From contig JAWPGT010000128.1 of NCBI GenBank assembly GCA_034638255.1, forward strand, positions 1 to 46,738: a DNA stretch of 46,738 nt, written 5' to 3'. Source of the DNA: Coprinus comatus (Eukaryota; Basidiomycota; Agaricomycetes; Agaricales; Agaricaceae). Within the stretch, counting starts at the first letter, position 1; the number at the start of each line of letters is the position of its first letter. Of the stretch, positions 24,885-34,700 are shown piece after piece. Below the pieces are notes generated by a model that saw only the letters and a program-made list of their open reading frames with translations, did not search any database and was not told the DNA's origin. Position numbers and translations under genes: made by a program.

Positions 24885-25625
24885 TGTTCTGGTATAAAAT
24901 TAAGGAGTATGGGTTTGAGTTGGTTCAGTGTATGCGTTTGTAATTGATGGACTGTCGGTAAGTTCCACCTCATCTTCTGTTTTTCCTAGGGCTGCCGCCC
25001 GTACTGTATACGGTTACAGCCGTACAATTTACGGTCTTAATACGGCCTTTTCCATACCATAGCCATACTATGTAATAAATATTTCAAGGTTGTTATGGTA
25101 CAGTAAAGGACATCTTACAGTACGTACTGTACTTTTACGGTATACAGGTAAGTTTATCACTGTCATTATTTCAACAAGGTCATTGAACTGGTATTAACTT
25201 GGTTCTAACCTGGCGTTAACTTATTAAACATTCAAGACTCAATATATAGAGTTATAAGTTTTCCATGCATATTCTCTACACTGCCATAATTCAAGGTACA
25301 TGGTGCGAGTTTTTTAATCCAAATGTTATCCAATACCCAACCTTATTCTATTCCCTGAGTCAAATATTGTATTGTAAACAATATTCCGCCGATTTTATCG
25401 CACTACAGTACCTAGTAATCTACCAACCTATGTGTCACATTTACACCCTGACTCTCATTATCTAACATCATTTTTGTTACGCACAATTATCCTAAAATAG
25501 CAACAGTATCAAGTTCCGAAAGTAACAAAATATAACAATTTTCATTTGTCCAAATGAGTGCTAGTGAGTCGTGACTGTGCTACTGAGTTATTAAAATAAA
25601 CCTTTCAAAATATTGTAGTAGATAG
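24885..25625. promoter_or_regulatory. Spacer upstream of the transposase gene
   Basis: Lies between the transposase start and the 3' end of the next minus-strand gene inside the transposon. It includes an unusual run at 25000-25160 in which GTACTGTA/TACGGT-like words recur on both strands (for example CGTACTGTATACGGT). No gene was seen; transposase promoter elements are likely here. Confidence 0.4.
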
Positions 25626-26521
25626 TTAGATCTCTTGGCTACACTCCCTATCATGAATAATAAAATCATCTTCACTACTAGAAGTGATTGGCTCTAAGTA
25701 ACTAGTTATAGATTCTAAAGAACATTTGGGAATTTTAGACTTCTTTTTTTTAGAAACCCGGGTGGCAGCTGATGAACGAATTGGGCCTATTTCTGGTTCC
25801 ATATTATTGGTATTATTATCATCACCAGTGTTAGTCAAATCAATGACAACTTGAGATAAAGTCACAACATTCCTGTTATCACCACCATTGTGACGTGTCA
25901 AATCAATGACCCGGGAAACTTGAGGTAGAATTAAAGGACGGTTTGCTGCAGCCAGCAAAGCATTTACATGCAAATCAAAACCCTTACAATCCCGGTCTTT
26001 GAGGTTTGATCTTCGGATCAGGATCCAGGGGTTATGGTCCAATCGGATATCCAATGATGAATGGGTGAGAATGTCGATAAACTTGACAAGATCAACATCA
26101 AAGATTTGATATCGCCGGTAAGGAAACTCCAGTCGTTCCCCAAAGTCCTGGTTGTCAAGAAAGGACAGCCTATTACTGGTGACGTTCAACATAAATTCAA
26201 TGGGTATTTTGTTTGTCTGGATGTTGTAAAATTAATAACATTATTGAGAAAGCAGTATTGAACAAGTCATACCTTTTTAAAGCAAACAACACGATAGTCC
26301 ATAGTCAAGACTTCAGTGTCATCGTTTGGAGTAGGGGGGGACTTGTACTCCAACGTCGGGTCATTGTTTAGAGCAACAACGTTAGCAGAAGAGGTAGTAG
26401 AGATTGACATGTATATCAATGGTAGTGAAGATGGTGGTCTCTGGAAGAAGGTAGTATGTTCATTTGTTACTTTATATACAGATACCACAATATAGTTCAA
26501 CGGATAATTCTTCTTCCTCAT
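25626..26521 (-). CDS. Small transposon-borne protein with two SUMO-interaction-like motifs
   Basis: Two exons. The first runs from ATG 26521 (MRKKNYPLNY), or alternatively from ATG 26410 (MSISTTSSANVV), to a donor GTATGA after VVCFKK (about 26275). The second follows an acceptor near 26223 (TNKIPIEFMLNVTSNRLSFL) and ends at 25626-25628. The middle contains FPYRRYQIFDVDLVKFIDIL. Downstream are two hydrophobic-acidic motifs, RVIDLTRHNGGDN and VVIDLTNTGDDN, then a basic KKKKSKIPK patch and an acidic Ser-rich tail. V-I-D-L-T next to acidic residues is the textbook SUMO-interaction motif. The gene lies in the same orientation as the transposase and inside the same inverted repeats. I do not recognise the family. 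A role in tethering the transposition complex to SUMOylated chromatin or proteins is a hypothesis. Confidence 0.62.
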
Positions 26522-26898
26522 AGTTATTAGTTGTCAATGGTCGTAACTCATTTACCCGCTGGCCTTTGCAGTATGGCATCGGAAAAGTATTATCACATTC
26601 AATGGCGGTTTTTAGGCTGAGTCCTGACATTCAGCGGTGGTCGTTGTTGGGCTGGCCTTTGTAGTAATCTCATGTCCGCGCGGACCTCAGACTAATATTT
26701 GGTAATGTCTGCTGTTCTATAATTGGCTACAGTAGTTTGCTGTATCATATTCGCCGCACGAGTTCCAAAAATAACCTCAAATGCATGACACTCTGAAGTC
26801 CAAACGTTCATAGATCAACTTTCCTTGTTTCCAAACTGCCAAGTCACACGTATCCCACTACTATCCATCTCTATCCCTTCCTTCAGCTACCAATAACC
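26522..26898. promoter_or_regulatory. Divergent promoter region inside the KDZ element
   Basis: About 375 bases separate the minus-strand gene starting at 26521 from the plus-strand AT-hook gene starting at 26899. No other gene fits. The stretch is presumably a shared promoter; the only visible element is a GC-containing block around 26640-26695. Confidence 0.45.
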
Positions 26899-28969
26899 AT
26901 GAATATCATATCTATGCCCATGGTCGATCCTCCTACAGAAGATATACTGGAGAGAGTTCCTGGTGATGTTTCAATGCTTCCAGTGATGGAAAGCAATCCG
27001 AGGTGTAGCTTGTCACTTGGTATGAAGGTAAGCCAACGATTTTTTTTCTTACAGACTCGCAATTTATTCGTAATTATTAGAAATTCGTAGAGGAACATAG
27101 ACTAGCCTTCAGTAACATGCACAGTAAGAATGCGTTCGGTGGAACACAAATTGGCTGGGTCCGCAAATACTTCACCATTGCCATCGTAAAGCGCTTCAAT
27201 GCTACACCCAGCCCAGACCTTCTAATAGTTGAGTTTGTACATTTTTCTTCTCTATTCCAATCTAATAAGCAATGGTTGTATCTCTAGGGTATTGACCGTT
27301 ACTTGCGTAACCACCTTAACAAAGATAGATCCAGGCTCAATAGTGGGCAAATTCCCAAACAAGGGAATCGTAGTACTTCCTGGCAGCAAAAACTCGCAGA
27401 CGACAAAGTACAAGAAATGGCAATATTGAAGATGCAGCAACAACAACTTAATGGCTCAAAGAATGCACTTCAACATCATTACGCTGCACGGAGTATTCTT
27501 GAACAAGAATGCTCTTTGGAAGAACAGGAAGTATATAAGAAAATAGCTGCAGATGAAAATGCCCAACAACAATCACCACGCACTGTCGAGGATATATTTC
27601 GGTACGACTTTATTTTAGGATTACCTTGATGGCCCTGACTTATGTTTGCTCAGCACACAGCCGAAATTGATTGATCACTTAATAGTGGTTATCGAGAAAA
27701 GCCTGGGATGGAATTCTAGACAATTTGGTGATGCATTTTGCTTTGTATCTGTAGCATATAGGCAAGAAAACGATCAAATTAGGACTACCTGGTAAGTTTT
27801 TTTATTTTTTATTTGTATTAGCTTCTGACTAGATTCTGACTATATTAGTGCATTTGTTGGAAACCCTGAAGTTGATCCTTATGACCCTCGAACTGAGTCC
27901 ATTCTTCACAAGTTCAGGGAAGACTTGGTTCCTACTATCAAATCATACGCCTCAAGCCATCTTCCGAGTAAGTGTTAATTAGTTATCTTGTTTCTAGTAT
28001 CTCTCATCATCTTACTATATCAGAACATGTGAAACAGGATGCGCCACCACTGTTTCCAATGCTAGACTTAGAGGAAATAACGAGCAAGGACCTCCGTCAG
28101 CATTTCTTGACATATATCACGTCAGCCTGGCGTAAGTGATTTTCATCTAGTTCAAGCTGTTTTCTAAATATATACTAATATTATATTCAACTACAGAACA
28201 TAGTAGTACTTCATCTGAGGTACGAACAAGTGCTAACGTGCCCTGGGAAGTATTGTCAGCTTCCGATGGCATTCATAAACTGGTAGAGAAAATAGAAGGT
28301 TTTGACACTATGCCCTCGCTTAGGCCTCAGGATATGTCGATCAATTCAATGCACACAGTAGCAGCTGCTATCAAACTAGTACCAAATGCACTTGTTTTCC
28401 GGACTCCACTAGAAACAGAGGATATCAACAGAGACGTCATGGTATGTACTTATTCACATATCACTGCCAGAGTCCGGACTTGATACTCACTCAAAATTTC
28501 CCAGTCAGTGACCCTTGAACCACTGGTGGTGGATACATCCCCTACAATCGTCCTCATACCTCACAACTGTGAAACTACTTCTGATGCCCACATTATCCCT
28601 ACCCCCAATGCTCCCGCCACCTCTGACTTGGATGCCCCTGACGTTTACACTGCCCCTAACGCCTCTGATGCTCACACTACCCCTAATGTCCCTGACGCTC
28701 ACACTCAAAGCAATAATGACAACACAAATATACCATATATACCCATTGTCCACGAAGTACCAGTCGTCAACTCTGAAGAGATTCCTCAGCCCAGTGCTGA
28801 GCCTGCGGTCAACCTAGTACTGCCTGAGAAGCGAAAGCGAGGTCGTCCACCAAAGTCAAGCCAACCCACTACCAGTGTGAGGGGACCAAGTCTCAAGAAA
28901 CCACGCCTTGACAAGGGAGCAACACAAGTTAATGTTCGTTCCCTTAGATCAGGTCGGGGCAAGAGGTAG
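26899..28969 (+). CDS. Transposon-borne AT-hook protein
   Basis: ATG 26899 begins MNIISMPMVDPPTEDIL. At least six exons follow with GT-AG introns (for example 27030-27081, 27793-27849, 28440-28503), and the stop is at 28967-28969. Exons encode FVEEHRLAFSNMHSKNAFGG, then WVRKYFTIAIVKRFNATPSP, a Gln-rich helical stretch (MQQQQLNGSKNALQHHYAAR), CFVSVAYRQENDQIRTTCAF and VPTIKSYASSHLP, then a Pro/Asn/Ala-rich linker with imperfect repeats of an APDVYTAPNASDAHTTPN type. Near the C-terminus is an AT-hook, KRKRGRPPKSS, followed by basic KKPRLDK and RSLRSGRGKR. AT-hooks bind the minor groove of AT-rich DNA, which fits the AT-rich subterminal repeats of this transposon. The N-terminal domain is not recognised. 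The start of the second exon (about 27082) was chosen by frame continuity. Confidence 0.68.
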
Positions 28970-29024
28970 GTGTGTCATGACTCCACGTCATTGACTCACT
29001 GTGTATTTGAATGATGAATAATCA

Positions 29025-29180
29025 GATGGTTCAATTATCTGATGATTCGATTATTCCCCGATAGCTCGATTATTCCCTGATAGTTTGAATATTTCCAATA
29101 GCTTGATTATTTCCCAATACTTCGATTACTTCTCGATAGCTCAATAGTTCAATAACTTGATTATTCAGTTAGTTGCTCAA
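29025..29180. repeat. Subterminal tandem repeats of the KDZ element (right side)
   Basis: Six or seven imperfect units of about 20 bases, built on CGATTATTCCCCGATAGCT, lie just inside the right inverted repeat. Related but more decayed CGAT/ATCG words occur inside the left end (21245-21335). Such arrays are typical transposase-binding regions; that role here is inference. Confidence 0.65.
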
Positions 29181-29314
29181 TATGCTAGTCTGATGATTTT
29201 CCAGACAATTAAGTCTACCACCTAAATCTTCCCATCAGCGACATGTTGCTGATCTGTGAGTCAGTGACCACTATTGTATCTAACAATATGTATCTAACAA
29301 TAGAAATGTGAATA

Positions 29315-29426
29315 ATCGAGTAATCTATGGAGATATCGGATGACTGATTGGATAATCCAATTATCGGGCTGTTGAACTCAAGGAGACATCGCATCCGTTA
29401 GTGTTTGAATTCAACAGTATCGAATC
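29315..29426. repeat. Right terminal inverted repeat of the KDZ element
   Basis: Reverse complement of 21148-21259 except for one base: C in this copy (read on the minus strand) where the left copy has T, at a CpG. Confidence 0.92.
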
Positions 29427-29612
29427 GAAAAACTTGCTGCAGCATGTGGATTTCTTGACACCTTGGAGCATACATCACATTTGACGTAGCTGGGTTTGCC
29501 TTCAACGTCATGAAAAGCTGAATAACTTCTGGTAAGTTACAGACTGATTTTAATTTCAGATAAACTTACTATCTGGGTCCCTTCGCTTGCGCTTTGTATG
29601 ATTCTTGGGCAT
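29427..29612 (-). CDS. Probable 5' exons of gene 'L', separated from the rest by the KDZ element
   Basis: ATG 29612 opens MPKNHTKRKRRDPD with a nuclear-localisation-like basic patch. A donor GTAAGT (about 29566) and an acceptor TTCAG (about 29511) join it to FHDVEGKPSYVKCDVCSKV, whose frame runs to the transposon edge at 29427. The CX2C pair here could combine with the HX5H in the frame that resumes at 21147 (HRKGLTH) to form a C2H2-type zinc-binding unit. That fits the N-terminal zinc cluster expected of the family. The join itself cannot be proved: the reading phase across the insertion depends on an unknown target duplication. Confidence 0.5.
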
Positions 29613-29755
29613 AATAGATGAGAGTTCAGATGAAAGAGCACAAGCGAATCCAACTCAGAGTGGTGAGTGGCATTATTAATAGAAATTCCACGTGACAAAA
29701 CTTGGACTTACCAAACAACACTTCAAGTTGACGAAGTCTGAACCCACCTGGAACC
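29613..29755. promoter_or_regulatory. Short bidirectional promoter between genes L and R
   Basis: Only 143 bases separate the proposed start of L (29612, minus) and the start of R (29756, plus). The two are divergent and must share regulatory sequence. No specific motif is claimed. Confidence 0.4.
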
Positions 29756-31190
29756 ATGCCTCTCAATTTTGATAACATCACAAGCTCACCTGTCCTCCCA
29801 CCTCCTCAGGAACTTTCATCACCATTTCCTGATCATATCTCTGAAGGGAGTGGAGTTAGTGGCATCCAAACACCAGGAAGTTGTGCCTCCTCATATTTAG
29901 AAGCAAGTGCATTATTTTCACATAGCAATCCTCGGAAACACGTTGGTGAAGATATTACACATTATGCAGAGGAGTGTGGTCACAATTTGAAAGCTCGTAA
30001 ACTTGATGAGCTTCATAAATACACAAAGGTATGTACCACCTATTGTTTTCTCCTTAACCTAATCGCTTACACCAGTTGTTAGCTTACTCCTGAGGAACAG
30101 GGTGTTTGGATTGCTGCACGGATATTAAAATTGGAAGAAGCCCAGGAACAGCTAGCAGCTCCGGAGGTGAAGTATGTTATTCCAAAGCGAATGAAGGTCA
30201 ACTTTGTTTCAAACTGTATTCATTTCAAAAGCTCATATTAACAATTGTTAGTCTCTTATTGATACCTTTACATTCAAGGTTATTCTCTCCCCAACACGTG
30301 TCATCTACATTGACCTCAAGGGTAATAAAGGGCCTGATACTGAAGTCTTGGTATGTTGTTTGTTAGAATCTAATTATCTATATACCATTTATTAACAACG
30401 AGCTTAGAACATGCTTTTGGAAACTGCAGGTAGTGGGTATACTCAAGAAGTTGCGTCCAACCCGAACCAACAGGAGGAGATCCGGAATGCAATATGCAAA
30501 TCCTTTAACCATCGTCGTTCACGATTGAAAGGCTTGGTACATTCTTGTTACGCATTCTCTGATTAAGTTATAACTGATTTACTATTAGATTCAAAAATTG
30601 ATTGTGAACAATATCAATATATATGAATTGACCAAGGGAGCTATTAACCAACTACAGGCTGCAGAAGTACCGATGTCAGCACGTTTGTGTAATCAAATGG
30701 CTGTCTTGGTGAGTATTTCTCTTATAAAATATTAAAGTTTATATATTAATGAGCTAAAACGATACTATTAACAGCGAACTGTGTATGTGGACAACGAGAA
30801 TAGTACAACAAGCTACTGGGAGGCGGTCACAACAGCGCTCACTCAAATCAGTGAGCGTTCTTCTGTTGCTCAAGACAAGTAAGTTCCAAACTGGTTGCAG
30901 TTATATGTTTTTATTTATATGTTTTATAAATCAGGATTTTAAAGTCAATTTTAAAACACAATGAAGAGAAATATGGCAAATCAAAGGACCTGGTTGAGCT
31001 GGTCAAAAACGGATGGAGTGCTGATGAACGTGCACAATATGAGCTGTTAGGGGCAGTTCAAGATGGATTAGGTGGAGGATCAGGACAGGTTCAGGTATCT
31101 GGTTTACAGGCTACACCTTCTATCAGCAGTACCTCAACATCATCACACAGTACTTGTAGCTCTACACCCAACAATCTTGATGTTGATTGA
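29756..31190 (+). CDS. Gene 'R': conserved-looking basidiomycete protein of unknown function
   Basis: ATG 29756 (MPLNFDNITSSPVLPPP) to TGA 31188-31190; about nine exons, several ending in TTG before a GT donor. Joined exons read continuously: a Ser/Pro-rich N-terminus; HVGEDITHYAEECGHNLKAR; LTPEEQGVWIAARILKLEEA; VILSPTRVIYIDLKG; SFNHRRSRLKGL; IVNNINIYELTKGAINQL; RTVYVDNENSTTSYWEAV; KILKSILKHNEEKYGKSKDL; then a Ser/Thr-rich tail. No catalytic motif or membrane span is seen. The middle is helical and charged. It is divergent from L. I have the impression that this type of protein accompanies L and KDZ genes in mushrooms, but I cannot name it. All splice sites used are GT-AG and no stop interrupts it. 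Confidence 0.6.
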
Positions 31191-31522
31191 TAGTACGCTT
31201 TTTTGGCTTTTTTATATTACTTTTTTTAAATTTAAATAATAATATTTTCATGATTTTCGTGCTTGGGATTATTGAATCAATATGGAAGTGTTCAAAAATG
31301 CAGCATAAGGATGACAATGTTTATGCAAAATTTAACCCCTGGATAACATTAAGTTCATCTCAAGTTCATCCGAAAACAATCTGAATCTGTGAGTGTCATT
31401 GTAATAGGCTTATTATCCAGGAGAGATGGAAGGTATGTATATGTGATGTCAAAGAAAGAAATGTAGGAAGGGCAACATGTGACAACGAAGTTATAAACCA
31501 ACGACGCATATATTTACATCCT
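31191..31522. other. Spacer between gene R and the Copia A leader
   Basis: No gene is supported. The left boundary of the Copia A 5' LTR must lie in this interval, but no paired LTR copy is available to place it. Confidence 0.4.
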
Positions 31523-31696
31523 CAGTTCCTACCATCACATCTGGGACTGAGGTATGTACACAATACACATAGTATAGAACATCCATATTAACATATTATC
31601 GTAGCTAGGAGTATATGACTATAGGTACGATAATATAACCAGTTCCTACCATCACATCTGGGACTGAGCTAGGAGTATATGACTATAGCGTTCTCA
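31523..31696 (+). repeat. Presumed 3' part of the Copia A 5' LTR, with two pairs of internal direct repeats
   Basis: A 29-bp string starting CAGTTCCTACCATC occurs at 31523-31551 and 31640-31668. A 22-bp string starting AGCTAGGAGTATATG occurs at 31603-31624 and 31667-31688. The LTR probably ends in CA at 31695-31696, two bases before the primer site. Confidence 0.5.
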
Positions 31697-31698
31697 TA

Positions 31699-31709
31699 GG
31701 TTATGGGCC
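31699..31709 (+). other. Candidate primer-binding site of Copia A (initiator tRNA-Met anticodon arm)
   Basis: GGTTATGGGCC is complementary to GGCCCATAACC, a sequence of the initiator tRNA-Met anticodon stem-loop type (CAU anticodon flanked by GGC and AACC). Priming by a half tRNA cleaved in the anticodon loop is known for Copia elements. The position just after a CA-ending LTR fits. Confidence 0.5.
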
Positions 31710-31760
31710 AAAACCTGACCGCATAGATCGACCTCCAACACCAGAAACTGTGAATATTTT

Positions 31761-34700
31761 ATGCCCAGAAGAGTCCCTTCCACTCCAGTACCGTTAACTA
31801 CGAGAAGCCGTCACGCAATAGAACTTACAAACATTCAAACCTCACAACAATTACCGTTACAAGAAGAAGAAGACGACTCATCAAACATGGGCGACTCATC
31901 GAACTCAAACACAGCTAACTCTTCCTACTCACTACAACCCGCTGCCGAAATCAATTCAAATACTCTATCACCCGGATCACTCACCCGTTTGATCGCAAAT
32001 CCTGATTTCAATAAACTCCTATCAATATTCAACTCCCAAGCATCATCAACCACAAAAGATGTAGCGAAACAAGACAATACACTGTCCACGTTCCAGATTG
32101 ATGCTATACCACCTCTTGGTAACAACTGGCATGGAACTGTTTTACAACAGGCTAAGAGCAATTGGGATGCATGGAGAAAGGAGATTACCTACCACCTCAA
32201 AAGCAACGGTGCGATATCATACGTATTGGGAACAGAAATCTCACCACCTTCATCCGATGTCAACAACCTCAGACGATGGACGAAGAACCATTCCATGATA
32301 TCTGGATTCCTACAAAGTACGATAATCAAAGAGGAGGCAGAGGAATTTGATCAATATGATAATGCTTCCGACTTATGGAAAGCATTGTATCTAAAATATG
32401 ACCACCATAAAGCCTCATCCAAACTCCAAATGGTTGCAAAATTATTCAATTCGCAATTTGACCAATCAAAAGGAAGCATGGAGCCACAATACAGGTCTAT
32501 TATATCCATGATATGCACACTTTATTCATATGGTCTACCGACAGAGGAAGAGTTCTCTCTCTATGCCATCATGCACAACTTAAACAATCCTAACAGTCGC
32601 GACCTCTACAATGAAGCGAAACTCGTACTCCATAGCAACAAAACTGCGACACACTCTGATATTCTTGATCTCATCATTACGTATGACCAAAATAGGGAAG
32701 TTGCTAATGCCGAAAGTGCTCTTTCCGCTACCACCTCCTCTTCCAACTACACCTACAACTCAAAACTATGTAGCAACTGTAACAAAAGAGGTCACCTGCT
32801 CCAATACTGTACTAGGAAAGGGGGAGGAATGGAAGGGAAGACGATAGAAGAGGCAAAAGAAGCGATGAAGCAAAAAAGATTACAGGAGAAGAAATCTAAG
32901 GAACATAAAGTCGAACGAACTGACAACGCCAACCTTGCAGTAGCAAATGAGCAAATTGCCTCCTTTGTCACGCACTCCATGACAGAGGCCGACATGGACG
33001 AACTCGCTTTCATTGCCACCTCACCTCAACACTGCACGGTTGACCTCAATGCCCACAATCCACAATTCCTTTCGTCCCACTCTGATCTACCAACACCCTT
33101 CATCATTGACTCTGGGTGCACAATCCACATGTCCCCATTCATCAATGACTTCACAAACCTCCATCCCATCGCCACGTCACTCACTGTCACTGGCATAAAT
33201 GGCTCGTCTACCAAAGCAAAAGCTATGGGGGATATCACTGTAACCAGCAAAACCATACCACCCACCACAATTACACTTCGTAATGCCCTATACATACCAG
33301 GAGCAACCGTTCGTCTCGTATCTGTTGCCCAATTAATTGATCACCTACCATGTACCATTCTGTTCAATCCCACTTTCCCAGACATTCAACTCAAGGATTA
33401 CGCCATTCCTGCCCCACGCATCAAAGGCCAAAACCTCTGGTGTCTCGACTGCAACAACACCCCTGACCACTATGCTCACTTCTCTCACCCCACTCCATCA
33501 CTATCCATCTGGCACCGTCGTCTTGGACACGCAAACAACCAAGCCATATATACAATGGCCACCAAATAACTCGTTACAGGTATGACTGTTGACTTATCAC
33601 TCTCACCACCAAAATGTGACGATTGTATACGCGGAAAACAGACACGCTCGTCGGTTCCTACTACAAGGACGAATCGGAGGAGTAATAGGAAGCTGGGAAT
33701 CGTATATGTTGATCTTACTGGACCACAATCTGTGCACTCAGCTAATGGCAACGACTACATCATGCATATCATAGACGACCACAGTAACTTCTCTTGGTGT
33801 TTTCTCTTACAACATAAATCGAATGCGTTACCCTTCTTAAAATCATGGGCTATGCGGGCTGAACGGGAATCAAATGAAAAGATAGGTATCATCAGGATTG
33901 ATAATGGCGAACTGAAGTCAAAAGACATGGACTCATGGTGCAAGGAAAACGGCTACACCAGACAACTCACTGCACCGAACACATCCGCACACATAGGCAA
34001 GGTGGAGAGACTACACAGGACTAATATGAATAAGGCTAGGGCTATGCACATCCAATGCAACGCACCCGAAAACCGCTGGGATGAATTCGCCAAAACAGCA
34101 AATTACCTTACAGTTCGCACCTTCTCAAAATCCATCACCACAACCCCTTTTGAAGCATGGTATGGCAGCAAACCAGACTTGTCACACCTACGCGAAATTG
34201 GTAGTAAAGCATTCACTCTCATCCAAAATGAACATAACCCAAAAATCAAACCACGATCTATAGAGTGTATACTAATTGGTTACGCAGATGATGCAAAAGC
34301 TTACCGGTTATACCACCGCCCTTCCCACAAAATTATCACGTCTCACCATGTCCAATTCATCGAATCCTGGCAATCAATATCCCAACCACTGTCACCTGGT
34401 ACCATCATCGACATACCCCCCACAGAGGCACCACTACCCCACAACACAGCCACAGATCAAATATCAAACGATCAAAACATCAATCCACCAGATCAACACC
34501 AGATCAATCAACAACCACTACTGCGAAGATCACCACGCCTAACACAACCACCTTCTCAAGTCAAAGACCGCCAAGATGTAAAACTCGCAATCGCATTTTC
34601 TGCACAAACAGTCACTCAGCATCAATACCCCAAACAAATTCGAAAAAAGCTCAAATCGCACAGAAGACATCTTCGTAACACGATTAAGGTGTCCTTGCAA

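Larger units (their letters stand above)
21148..29426. mobile_element. KDZ-type DNA transposon, 8.28 kb, with 112-bp terminal inverted repeats
   Basis: The ends 21148-21259 and 29315-29426 are inverted copies with one mismatch in 112 bases (position 21183 T versus C in the other copy). Inside are three multi-exon genes: the transposase (minus), a small protein with two SUMO-interaction-like motifs (minus) and an AT-hook protein (plus). Subterminal CGATTATTC-type repeats occur near both ends, most clearly at 29025-29180. No clean target-site duplication is seen at the edges. The near-identical ends and unbroken genes argue for recent activity. Confidence 0.78.

Noticed and set aside
28505..28753. 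Minus-strand Gly/Ser/Arg-rich ORF
   Set aside because: It is the antisense shadow of the Pro/Asn/Ala-rich linker of the AT-hook gene.
21140..29440. Target-site duplication of the KDZ element
   Set aside because: Flanking bases (CTTCTT before 21148, GAAAAAC after 29426) do not match as a direct repeat of any usual length.
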